Source of the DNA: an uncultured Lachnospiraceae bacterium
Lineage (GTDB): Bacteria; Bacillota; Clostridia; Lachnospirales; Lachnospiraceae
Reading direction: 5' to 3'
DNA: 14,181 nucleotides
Assembly: GCA_910588405.1 (NCBI GenBank)
Contig: CAJUPT010000074.1
Coordinates: 1-14,181, forward strand
Translations under genes and position numbers: made by a program
In this document: piece by piece, positions 1 through 6,313 of the stretch
Layout of the letters: each line of letters begins with the position of its first letter
Numbering within the stretch: position 1 is the first letter of the stretch
The notes under the pieces: model-generated
What the model saw: only the letters and a program-made list of their open reading frames with translations
What the model was told of the DNA's origin: nothing
The model's database searches: none

Positions 1-80
1 GGAGGATTTACAGACACATTAGTGGCTGAAAATTCTCCCAGATCAGGGGGCTTGGAAGGGGAGTAGCGGAACTAAATTAG
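1..80 (+). promoter_or_regulatory. Structured 5' leader element, copy R1 (recN leader; left end cut by window)
   Basis: First of three related leader copies in this window (others at 2030-2116 and 12478-12564). The outer stem pairs GGAGGATTT (1-9) with AAATTCTCC (30-38); the tenth pair needs a base just before the window. The inner hairpin is CAG.CAC (11-17) with GTG.CTG (22-28) and a short loop. A G-rich single strand follows, then a small hairpin AGT...ACT around the conserved GCGGAACT (66-73), and directly after it the recN Shine-Dalgarno. Compensating changes relative to the other copies support an RNA fold. I do not recognise it as a named riboswitch or protein-leader class. Function is unknown; a cis-acting translational or transcriptional role is inferred from its position. 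Confidence 0.6.
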
Positions 81-91
81 AAAGGAGAACT

Positions 92-1780
92 ATGTTATCA
101 CATCTACATGTGAAAAATTTTGCCCTGATCGACGAGGCAGACGTGGATTTTGGCTCCGGGCTCAATATTCTGACCGGTGAGACCGGCGCCGGAAAATCCA
201 TCCTGATCGATGCGGTCAATGCGGCGCTGGGACAGAAGGTATCCGGCTCCGTGATCCGCAAAGGGGCGGAATATGCCTATATCGAATTGATGTTTTCCAT
301 AGATGAGGCGGAAAAGCTGGAAGCCGTCAGGGAGCTGGACATTGTGCCGGAGGAGGACGGAACCATTATTGTCACCAGAAAAATCATGGCGGGAAAAAGT
401 ATGAGCAGAATCAACGATGAAGCCGCCACCCTGTCAAAACTTCGCAGACTCACTTCCCTGCTCCTGGACATTCACGGCCAGCACGAGCACCAATCCCTGC
501 TTTCCGATAAAAAACATCTTGAAATTCTGGATCTTTATGGAAAAGAGACGATTCGGCCCGAGAAACAGAAGGTGGAGAAGCTGTACCAGGAGTATGCCGC
601 CCTTATGAAGGAATATGCTTCGTTTGATATGGACGAGGATGTGCGGCTGCGTCAGCTGGACTTTATCCGTTTTGAGATCGGCGAGATTGAGGATGCCGCT
701 ATCCGTCAGGGGGAGGAGGAAGAACTGGAAGCCAGGCACAAGGTGTGCGCTTCCGGTGCGAAAATTGCCGCTGCGCTGAATGAGGTAAAAAAAGAGATCG
801 GCTATGACGGCGCTCAGGCAGCCGGAGAAGCGGTAGACCGGGCAATTCACAGCATGGCGCAGATTACAGGGCTTGACTCGGCGCTGGACGGCATCGCTTC
901 CCAGCTGACAGATTTGGAAGCGGTGCTTAACGACTGCAACCGGGCGGTTTCCGATTACCTGGATGATTTGGTGATCGATGAGGAGGAGCTTGCAGGGATT
1001 CGCAAACGGCTGGATCTGATTCGTACGATTGAGTCAAAATATGGAAATAAATGGGAACTTATACAGGGATATTTGGCAGAGAAGTATGAACAGCTGAAAA
1101 AGCTGGAACACTATGAGGAACAGAAAAAGATAGTTGCCGAACAGCTGCAAAAGACAGAGGAACGGTTAAAAAAGGCTTCCGGCCGACTCAGCGCCCTGAG
1201 AAAAAAAGCATCCAAAAGCTTGTGCGGTAGAATTGCCGGCGGCTTGTCGGAACTGAATTTTGAAAATGTGGAGCTGACGATGGAGTTTTGTCCTTTGAAG
1301 GAATACACGAAAAACGGCACGGACCAGGTGCAGTTTCTGATTTCCACCAATGTGGGAGAGGAACCGAAGCCTCTTCATATGGTGGCGTCCGGCGGCGAGC
1401 TGTCCCGGATTATGCTGGCGGTCAAGACGGTGCTGGCCGATGACGACGATATTCCGACGTTGATTTTCGACGAAATAGACACCGGCATCAGCGGAAGGAC
1501 AGCCCAGATGGTCTCAGAAAAGCTGTCTTATATCGGAAGGAACCACCAGGTGCTGTGCATCACCCATCTGCCCCAGATCGCGTCGATGGCGGACAGGCAC
1601 TATCTGATTGAAAAATCTTCCAGGACAGGAAAGACAGAAACCCGGATTCATAAGCTGGATGGGGAAGAATCCGTAACCGAACTGGCCCGGCTGTTAGGCG
1701 GAGCGCAGATTACGGAAGCGGTTCTGGAAAATGCAAGGGAGATGAAAAAGCTGGCGGGACAGACGAAGCTGGCAAAATAA
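92..1780 (+). CDS. recN: DNA repair ATPase RecN
   Basis: SMC-like ATPase that acts early at DNA double-strand breaks, tethering ends and working with RecA in recombinational repair in the cytoplasm. The 562-aa length is normal for the family. Residues 1-45 carry the N-terminal head with Walker A GETGAGKS at 29-36. Long charged coiled-coil arms fill roughly residues 150-380. The C-terminal head carries the ABC signature SGGELS (433-438), Walker B LIFDE (457-461) followed by the D-loop DTGISG, and the switch His in ITHLPQIAS. The start is ATG 92, preceded by AAAGGAG at 81-87. In B. subtilis and many Clostridia recN lies directly upstream of spoIVB, as here. A structured leader (1-80) precedes it and a hairpin terminator at 1860 ends it, so it appears to be transcribed separately from spoIVB. 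Confidence 0.97.
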   Translation: MLSHLHVKNFALIDEADVDFGSGLNILTGETGAGKSILIDAVNAALGQKVSGSVIRKGAEYAYIELMFSIDEAEKLEAVRELDIVPEEDGTIIVTRKIMAGKSMSRINDEAATLSKLRRLTSLLLDIHGQHEHQSLLSDKKHLEILDLYGKETIRPEKQKVEKLYQEYAALMKEYASFDMDEDVRLRQLDFIRFEIGEIEDAAIRQGEEEELEARHKVCASGAKIAAALNEVKKEIGYDGAQAAGEAVDRAIHSMAQITGLDSALDGIASQLTDLEAVLNDCNRAVSDYLDDLVIDEEELAGIRKRLDLIRTIESKYGNKWELIQGYLAEKYEQLKKLEHYEEQKKIVAEQLQKTEERLKKASGRLSALRKKASKSLCGRIAGGLSELNFENVELTMEFCPLKEYTKNGTDQVQFLISTNVGEEPKPLHMVASGGELSRIMLAVKTVLADDDDIPTLIFDEIDTGISGRTAQMVSEKLSYIGRNHQVLCITHLPQIASMADRHYLIEKSSRTGKTETRIHKLDGEESVTELARLLGGAQITEAVLENAREMKKLAGQTKLAK

Positions 1781-1859
1781 ATTTGGGAAAATAACCCAGA
1801 CGGCCTTGACAGATACACCAAAAAATACTAGATTGAGATTCAGAGGAATCACGTATACT

Positions 1860-1895
1860 AAAAGCGGATGTTTGAATAAAACACCGCTTTTTATT
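1860..1895 (+). terminator. Rho-independent terminator after recN
   Basis: AAAGCGG (1861-1867) pairs with CCGCTTT (1884-1890), and an inner GTTT/AAAC pairing extends the hairpin. The T-rich tract TTTTTATTT follows. It lies 80 bp after the recN stop and fits termination of the recN transcript. Confidence 0.85.
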
Positions 1896-2029
1896 TGCGG
1901 AACTTTATAAAGACAGCAACGGACCGTATAAGCCCTGGAAAATAGTAAGCGGCTAAGAAACACCCGTTAACAATTTTCCATGCATCGCACGTAAGGGTCT
2001 AAAAGACAGACCCTAAGTGCTCATAGCGA
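1896..2029 (+). other. Non-coding stretch before the spoIVB leader, with a long hairpin
   Basis: No gene is visible. GCGGAACTTTATAA at 1896-1909 closely matches the 3' end of the leader repeat (GCGGAACTTTATTA), so it may be the remnant of a further copy. At 1987-2020 a strong hairpin forms: GCAC (1987-1990) with GTGC (2017-2020), and AGGGTCT (1994-2000) with AGACCCT (2008-2014) around a 7-nt loop. It has no T tract and runs straight into leader copy R2, so it could be an upstream domain of the same leader RNA. I found no convincing sigma-G or sigma-F promoter, though one is expected for spoIVB. Confidence 0.5.
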
Positions 2030-2116
2030 GGAAGGATTTACAGACGCAAGGCGGCTGGGAATTCTTCCAGAGCAGGGGGGCTTAGGAGGGGAGTTGCGGA
2101 ACTTTATTAGGAGGTT
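2030..2116 (+). promoter_or_regulatory. Structured 5' leader element, copy R2 (spoIVB leader)
   Basis: Outer stem GGAAGGATTT (2030-2039) with GAATTCTTCC (2059-2068); inner hairpin CAG.CGC (2041-2047) with GCG.CTG (2051-2057). Compared with R1 the inner stem changes CAC/GTG to CGC/GCG and the outer stem shows an A-U pair where R3 has G-C, so pairing is preserved by double changes. The conserved 3' part (GGGGGGCTTAGG, then AGTTGCGGAACT as a hairpin) ends in AGGAGG, the spoIVB ribosome binding site. Its position is the same as in the recN copy and the element-borne copy. Confidence 0.65.
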
Positions 2117-2122
2117 TTATAC

Positions 2123-3286
2123 ATGGAGATAAAAAAGCGCTATCGGCAGTGGCTGCTTCGTGTGCTGGCGTTTACTCTTATATTTACGTTTGGATATACA
2201 TGGTATTATGTGAAAAAGGTGATTCCCAACGAGATTCATCTGACTAAGGAGCAGGAAAGTGATTTTTCTTTTCATATTCCCTTCGGGTTCAGTCTGTCCA
2301 GTGAGAGCGAGGAGGTGACATTGGGCTATACGTCCAATATCCGTTCCGATCAGATCGACATTGTATTTGACGATCCCTTCGGCATCTATTCGGAGGCGGA
2401 GGGGCATTATCAGCTGAGTCTGAAATTGTTCGGCCTTTTCGATATGAAAAATATCGATGTGAATGTGGCCGGGGAGCGGTCTGTGATCCCCTGCGGCATT
2501 CCGGTGGGGGTTTATCTGGAAACCGACGGGATTATGGTGGTGGGTACCAGCAAAATCGAGACCCAGTCAGGGGACACGGTTGAGCCCTCTTATGGTATTT
2601 TGAAATCAGGCGATTATATATTGAAGGTAAATGGTGAACGGCCATCCGGCAAGGAGCAGCTGGCCGGAATGATCCGCGCCCAGGGAGCCGAGCCGCTGGT
2701 GTTCACCATACGCCGGGGCAGCGAGGAGATGGATGTCCGGGTGGAGGCTGCCTGCACCGGCCCGGGGGATTACAAAGCGGGAATCTGGGTGCGGGATGAC
2801 ACCCATGGCATCGGCACCCTGACTTTTGTCGATAGCAACGGCACTTTCGGCGCCCTGGGGCACGGAATCAGCGATACCGATACCGGGCGGGTGGTGGAGT
2901 CCTGTCAGGGAAAGCTGTATGAAGCAAATATTTTTTCCATTACAAAAGGAACCCTGGGAGAACCCGGTTCCTTAAGCGGGAGTATTCTGTATCAGGACAG
3001 CAAGCTGCTGGGAAATATCAGCAAAAATACCGGCAGGGGCGTCTATGGAACAGAAAATACCCACCTGGCCCAGCGCATCGCAGGCCCCGCTCTGCCCGTA
3101 GCCTACAGCCAGGAGGTGCATGAGGGCGATGCTCTGGTGCGGTGCTGCGTGGACGGGAAGGTGGAGGATTATGAGATACGGATTTTGAAGGTGAACAGTT
3201 CGAATAAGGAGAGTAAGAGTATGGTGCTGGAGGTGACGGACGAGCGGCTGCTGGAGCTGACGGGGGGGATTGTGCAGGGGATGTGA
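2123..3286 (+). CDS. spoIVB: SpoIVB peptidase, 3'-truncated by element insertion just before the catalytic Ser codon
   Basis: SpoIVB is the forespore-made S55 serine peptidase that crosses to the intermembrane space and cleaves SpoIVFA, releasing SpoIVFB to activate pro-sigma-K. Visible here: an N-terminal membrane anchor (about 9-30), a PDZ domain (about 120-205) and the peptidase core with GHGISD, whose His247 matches the family's catalytic His. Asp373 in VTDERLLE matches the catalytic Asp (B. subtilis His236, Asp363, Ser378, from memory). The next expected residues after TGGIVQGM are SGSP with the nucleophile; here a TGA at 3284-3286 replaces that codon and about 40-45 C-terminal residues are absent. 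The frame is otherwise intact and not decayed. ATG 2123 is preceded by AGGAGG. As it stands the product should be inactive; precise excision of the element would restore it. Confidence 0.93.
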   Translation: MEIKKRYRQWLLRVLAFTLIFTFGYTWYYVKKVIPNEIHLTKEQESDFSFHIPFGFSLSSESEEVTLGYTSNIRSDQIDIVFDDPFGIYSEAEGHYQLSLKLFGLFDMKNIDVNVAGERSVIPCGIPVGVYLETDGIMVVGTSKIETQSGDTVEPSYGILKSGDYILKVNGERPSGKEQLAGMIRAQGAEPLVFTIRRGSEEMDVRVEAACTGPGDYKAGIWVRDDTHGIGTLTFVDSNGTFGALGHGISDTDTGRVVESCQGKLYEANIFSITKGTLGEPGSLSGSILYQDSKLLGNISKNTGRGVYGTENTHLAQRIAGPALPVAYSQEVHEGDALVRCCVDGKVEDYEIRILKVNSSNKESKSMVLEVTDERLLELTGGIVQGM

Positions 3287-3349
3287 GTGAGTTATAATAG
3301 GGACAACACAGGAAATCCTTATAAATAGGGCGTTTCTGGTGCTTGTCCC
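3276..3349. other. Left junction (attL candidate) of the integrated element inside spoIVB
   Basis: Family homology ends at ATG 3281-3283 and the stop at 3284 is already foreign sequence, so the crossover lies in or just beside GTGCAGGGGATG (3272-3283). Just inside are two near-identical direct copies, TTATAATAGGG (3292-3302) and TTATAAATAGGG (3319-3330), and an inverted pair GGGACAA (3300-3306) / TTGTCCC (3343-3349). These are the sort of arm sites a recombinase could bind. The exact core cannot be fixed without the right junction. A serine recombinase is a guess; none is encoded in the window. Confidence 0.6.
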
Positions 3350-3723
3350 GTTTCACTGACCATGAATGGGAGGAATCTGCGCAGGTTTAGAAGGAAAAGA
3401 AGGAGGTACGTTTTAACAGTTACATAATATTTTCAATAACTGCAATAAGGGGGCAGACAGAGAAAAATTAATTTGTCTGTCCCTTTATTCCCGCAGGCAA
3501 TGAGCCAAGCAGCTGTGACCCAGGTCATCCTCTCGTTCCAAGGAGCTCACCTTGTGATCGCACGAATATTTGTCAACTGTCGTAGGGTCAAAGAGTCATT
3601 TATTTTTATTGATTATCATGTGCTGATTAAAATGTGTCATTATTACGTTCGGTTGATGCTACATGAAATGATTAAAATTAATAATGAATGTCGATAATAA
3701 AAAGAAAATGAAGGAGGATGGCA
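3287..3723. other. Non-coding left end of the element
   Basis: No credible gene in 437 bp. It holds the junction repeats (3292-3349), a terminator-like hairpin (3447-3486) and, near the end, two copies of TGATTAAAAT (3624-3633 and 3669-3678) upstream of the small DUF5348 gene. A frame opening with TTG at 3473 has no ribosome binding site and overlaps the hairpin, so I do not call it. Confidence 0.5.
3447..3486. terminator. Terminator-like hairpin near the element's left end
   Basis: AAGGGGGCAGACA (3447-3459) pairs with TGTCTGTCCCTT (3474-3485) with one bulged base, and TTATT follows. The loop is AT-rich. A-rich sequence also lies on the 5' side, so it could act in either direction and insulate the element from spoIVB transcription. 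Loop length makes it moderate evidence only. Confidence 0.5.
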
Positions 3724-3936
3724 ATGAAACAAGGCGCATTATTTTATGATCCGAGAAGTGAAAGAATGGATATCCGGTTTGGTCTGGAATCTTATTACGG
3801 AGGGCTGCATTGTGGAGAGACAATGGATGTACTGCTGGATGGAAAATGGTTTTCCACAAGAATAGAATTAAATGATAAGTGGTATCTGGTGGGGATTGAT
3901 ACGGACAACATTGAGAATCTGATTGTAAGAATCTAA
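3724..3936 (+). CDS. DUF5348 family small protein
   Basis: A 70-aa protein recognisable as DUF5348 by the opening MKQGALFYDPRSERMDIRF, the YYGGLHCGE segment, and the ending W..TRIE....WYLVGI. This family of unknown function is common near the replication genes of Firmicutes conjugative elements and plasmids. There is no signal peptide or membrane segment; the sequence suggests a compact beta-rich cytoplasmic fold. I chose ATG 3724 rather than ATG 3718 because AAGGAGG at 3711-3717 then sits 6 nt away; the upstream ATG overlaps the Shine-Dalgarno end. It is followed by about 430 bp without a gene before the replication initiator. Confidence 0.8.
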   Translation: MKQGALFYDPRSERMDIRFGLESYYGGLHCGETMDVLLDGKWFSTRIELNDKWYLVGIDTDNIENLIVRI

Positions 3937-4003
3937 TTGTATTTATTGGTTTTGATCGGAATCTAAGGGCATATGTGATGGGTTGCAGCCGCAGGATGGA
4001 TAT

Positions 4004-4031
4004 TTGATATTTAGACGGACGATTTTATACG
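4004..4031 (+). promoter_or_regulatory. Possible sigma-A type promoter upstream of the repA leader
   Basis: TTGATA (4004-4009), a 16-bp spacer, then TATACG (4026-4031). The -35 matches 5 of 6 and the -10 only 4 of 6. A transcript from here would run through the terminator at 4138 before reaching repA. Weak evidence in an AT-rich stretch. Confidence 0.3.
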
Positions 4032-4137
4032 TATTTTATGTGGAATACGCATTATGTAATAAATGTGTATATTCGTGATCAGGCGAATGGATAGAAAATA
4101 AGAAAAGCAAAGAATTAAATAAAGTTTGTGCTATTGG

Positions 4138-4178
4138 GGACATTTTCCTGGAGAAATCTATGGGAATGTCCTTTTTTT
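4138..4178 (+). terminator. Rho-independent terminator in the repA leader
   Basis: GGACATT (4138-4144) pairs exactly with AATGTCC (4165-4171), extended inward by TCC with GG(G), and seven T residues follow (4172-4178). It ends transcripts coming from the left or, if the repA promoter lies upstream, acts as an attenuator in the repA leader. Confidence 0.8.
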
Positions 4179-4204
4179 ATGTACACGGGGCGGAAAGGTA
4201 TATA

Positions 4205-4330
4205 CTGCTTACGCAGTCTGCCTCGGTGCCGCGAGTAAGGGAAAAATTTTCCCCTACTCGATTTACGAAGTATCCGGCAAAATGTGTTGGTATCCATGGG
4301 TATGCTTTGCAGCCGCGCGTTTTGTCGGAT
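4205..4330. other. Palindrome cluster upstream of repA (possible copy-control or origin structure)
   Basis: Four inverted repeats lie in 126 bp. CTGC/GCAG at 4205-4216. A near-perfect 29-bp palindrome at 4232-4260 (CGAGTAAGGGAAAA with TTTTCCCCTACTCG, one mismatch). A pair ATCCGGCAAAA (4272-4282) and TTTTGTCGGAT (4320-4330) differing at one wobble position. Inside that loop is the near-palindrome TATCCATGGGTA. CTCG at 4222-4225 can also pair with CGAG at 4232-4235, which would compete with the 29-bp palindrome, so mutually exclusive folds are possible. Role unknown: replication control, single-strand origin and protein operator are all possible. Confidence 0.5.
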
Positions 4331-4366
4331 TATTGTTAATCAAAATAGTAGGCGGAGGGCAGAGTA

Positions 4367-5437
4367 ATGGCGGATACAGCGATGAATGTGGATGGAAGTT
4401 TGAGGTTTGATTATTATTATGGCATGGAAGCGGAGCAGTTTTCGTTCTATCGTGTGCCCAGGCTGCTGATTAAGGATAAGCGTTTCAAAAAACTGTCCAG
4501 TGACGCGAAACTTCTTTATGGGTTGATGCTTGACAGGATGGCATTGTCCGTAAAAAATGGCTGGTTTGACGCTGAGAACAGGGCTTATATTTATTACACC
4601 GTAGAGAATATTATGGAAGATCTGGGGTGTTCCCGGGGTACTTGCACAAAAGTGCTGGCGGAACTTGACTGTAAAAAGGGAATCGGGCTGATTGAGAAAA
4701 AGAGGCAGGGTCTTGGGAAACCGGATATGATCTATGTGAAAAATTTTGTCTCTTTGGTTTCGTCAGGGCCGGAACATGCGGAAAGAGCCCCCTCAAACAC
4801 TGACGGTTACACAGAAGTTCAAAATTTAGATTTCAGGGGATCTAAAAATCAGATTTCCGGAAGTTCAGAAATTGAACTTCCAGAAGTTCAAAATTTGTAC
4901 TTCTTGAAATCTAAAAAACAGACTTCCGGAAGCCCAAAAATTGAATCTGTGGAAGTCCAAAAATTAGACCCTAATTATAACAATAAAAGATATACGGATA
5001 TGAGTTATACTGATTCAATCAATCAATCAGAACCACATCAGGATATGATGGATGATGCCCATGCCTGCATAGAGTTAATAAAAAAGAACATTGATTATGA
5101 GAATCATATGCGATGCGCAAAGTGGCAGGACAGGGAATTGTTTGATGAACTGTTTGAGCTGATCTGTGAGACTGTGTGCGTAAAGCGGAAAACAGTGAAA
5201 GTGAATGGGGAGCCATATCCCTACGAACTGGTGAAGTCAAAATTTTTGAAATTGAACAGTTCCCACCTTGAGTATGTCATCAGCCGTATGCATGATACCG
5301 CAACAAAGATAACGAATATCCGTTCCTATATGGTGACCGCGCTTTATAACGCGCCTAACACGATTAATCATTATTACAAACAGGAAGCGCAGTATGACAT
5401 GTATGGCGGAGGATGGGAGGAAAAGGGTGTCATATAG
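4367..5437 (+). CDS. RepA_N-type replication initiator with DUF6017 C-terminal domain
   Basis: Replication initiator of the RepA_N family, which binds iterons and starts theta replication in Gram-positive plasmids and many ICEs. The 356-aa protein has an N-terminal winged-helix RepA_N domain at about 20-125 (FYRVPRLLI, LSSDAKLLYGLMLDR, a wHTH region around EDLGCSRGTCTKVLAEL). A low-complexity linker follows at about 150-202, made of 23-residue repeats beginning EVQNL/EVQKL, then a DUF6017-like C-terminus at about 225-345. The linker repeats are the translation of 23-bp DNA iterons (4813-4973). The start is ATG 4367 with GGCGGAGGG upstream. It is preceded by a terminator and palindromes that may set expression. 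Its presence suggests the excised element can replicate as a circle. Confidence 0.88.
   Translation: MADTAMNVDGSLRFDYYYGMEAEQFSFYRVPRLLIKDKRFKKLSSDAKLLYGLMLDRMALSVKNGWFDAENRAYIYYTVENIMEDLGCSRGTCTKVLAELDCKKGIGLIEKKRQGLGKPDMIYVKNFVSLVSSGPEHAERAPSNTDGYTEVQNLDFRGSKNQISGSSEIELPEVQNLYFLKSKKQTSGSPKIESVEVQKLDPNYNNKRYTDMSYTDSINQSEPHQDMMDDAHACIELIKKNIDYENHMRCAKWQDRELFDELFELICETVCVKRKTVKVNGEPYPYELVKSKFLKLNSSHLEYVISRMHDTATKITNIRSYMVTALYNAPNTINHYYKQEAQYDMYGGGWEEKGVI
4813..4973 (+). repeat. Seven tandem 23-bp iterons inside repA (probable origin of replication)
   Basis: Units start at 4813, 4836, 4859, 4882, 4905, 4928 and 4951 with exact 23-bp spacing. The rough consensus is GGAAGTYCAAAAATTAGA followed by CTTCC. 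Unit 3 (4859-4881) is a 9-bp perfect inverted repeat, GGAAGTTCA with TGAACTTCC around GAAAT; the others are imperfect palindromes. Because 23 is not a multiple of 3, each unit is read in a different frame, and the protein repeats only every 69 bp (23 residues). Constant spacing despite diverged sequence argues for selection on DNA binding. In RepA_N plasmids such as pAD1 and pSK41 the origin is known to lie as repeats within the rep gene. Confidence 0.85.
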
Positions 5438-5671
5438 TTGTAAGAAAGATGCTTTGGTAGGCATCCATTATAAAAATATTTATTTTTTGTTGGACAGCAT
5501 CTGAAAGGGCCATCTTTTTTCTTTGTAAACTTTGGGGTAACGATGCGAGTGTTTGGTATAGGATGGAATTTAAAGCATGGGGATGTCCTTTATCCATGCC
5601 AATACCAGGATATCGTGCCTCATTTTTAGTTTTATAGATATTTTTAGGAATGGTAAAGGAGTAAATGACAT

Positions 5672-6313
5672 ATGAACAGGGAAAATAATAAAATAGCAGT
5701 ACAGGAAGGGCCGGAGGATAGAGCGCTTGCACAGACGGAAACGATGATCAGTCTGCTGACTAAATGCGGGGTACTGGCGGATGGGGAGATCAGCGATGAA
5801 AAAAGGCGTAAGGCACAGCAGGAAAAAAAGAAGAACAGCTATCACAACACGCTGATGCTCCTGCGGCATTACAGGACCATCGTCTGGGTGATGGAATGCT
5901 TTCCGGAAACAATAGAGGCTGAGCTGGACAGGCCATTGGAAAACTTGGACGCTTTGCTGTCCCGTGTGGACGCGGAGCTGTCCATGGGGAACCGGAGGCT
6001 GGAAAACCGGCTGGAAGAGGCAAAAAAGTCCAGGTTGCTGATTGACCGTGTGAATGAAGCACTTACCGTGCTGAAGAAAAAGCCTGGGAATGGGGAGAAA
6101 CTGTACCAGCTGATCTATCTGGCTTATATAGGGCCGGAGCGTCTGAGCCATACGGAATTATTGTACCGGCTTGATATCTCGTCCCGCCATTATTACCGGC
6201 TGCGCCAGCAGGCGATTACGATCCTGTCTATCCGGCTCTGGTCGGCTCCCGGCGTGGATGTGGATTTCTGGCTAGAGCTTTTGACAGTATTGGAGGGGAT
6301 GGATGAGGAATAA
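5672..6313 (+). CDS. Putative ArpU/RinA-like transcriptional regulator
   Basis: A 213-aa soluble, charged protein that I place only tentatively. The middle (about 45-150) is helical and coiled-coil-like (RRLENRLEEAKKSRLLIDRVNEALTVL). The C-terminus, about 152-200, resembles a sigma-4-like or ArpU/RinA/DUF1492 helix-turn-helix: LYQLIYLAYIG, SHTELLYRLDISSRHYYRLRQQA. Such proteins activate late or transfer operons in phages and ICEs, which would suit its place between the replication gene and the transfer operon. ATG 5672 has AAAGGAG 10 nt upstream. The 234 bp before it carry no gene; no clear promoter was found. The target and role are inference. Confidence 0.6.
   Translation: MNRENNKIAVQEGPEDRALAQTETMISLLTKCGVLADGEISDEKRRKAQQEKKKNSYHNTLMLLRHYRTIVWVMECFPETIEAELDRPLENLDALLSRVDAELSMGNRRLENRLEEAKKSRLLIDRVNEALTVLKKKPGNGEKLYQLIYLAYIGPERLSHTELLYRLDISSRHYYRLRQQAITILSIRLWSAPGVDVDFWLELLTVLEGMDEE

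Larger units (their letters stand above)
3937..4366. other. Non-coding region upstream of the replication initiator
   Basis: 430 bp without a credible gene. Features in order: a possible promoter (4004-4031), AT-rich hairpins (CGTATT 4030-4035 with AATACG 4044-4049; a longer bulged one spanning 4043-4074), a Rho-independent terminator (4138-4178), and a cluster of palindromes (4205-4330) ending close to the repA Shine-Dalgarno. A plus-strand frame starting at 4126 crosses the terminator and all palindromes and lacks a ribosome binding site; its codons look like readthrough of structured DNA. Confidence 0.5.

Noticed and set aside
1840..1960. Sigma-G promoter for spoIVB
   Set aside because: TATACTA at 1854-1860 resembles a -10, but no matching -35 lies at 17-18 bp and the start would fall inside the recN terminator.
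3473..3697. 74-codon plus-strand frame at the element's left end
   Set aside because: Starts with TTG inside a terminator-like hairpin, has no Shine-Dalgarno, and its composition is not protein-like.
4126..4410. 94-codon plus-strand frame upstream of repA
   Set aside because: Crosses a terminator and all the palindromes, overlaps the repA start in another frame and lacks a ribosome binding site.
4813..4973. CRISPR-like array
   Set aside because: Head-to-tail 23-bp repeats with no spacers, inside a rep coding sequence; iterons explain them.
5445..5520. Terminator after repA (AAAGATG with CATCTTTTTT)
   Set aside because: The pairing segments are about 60 nt apart with several competing GATGC/GCATC pairings and no compact stem next to the T run.
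5570..6151. 193-codon minus-strand frame
   Set aside because: Antisense to the well-supported regulator gene at 5672-6313; Gln/Leu/Pro-rich as expected for a shadow frame, with no recognisable domain.
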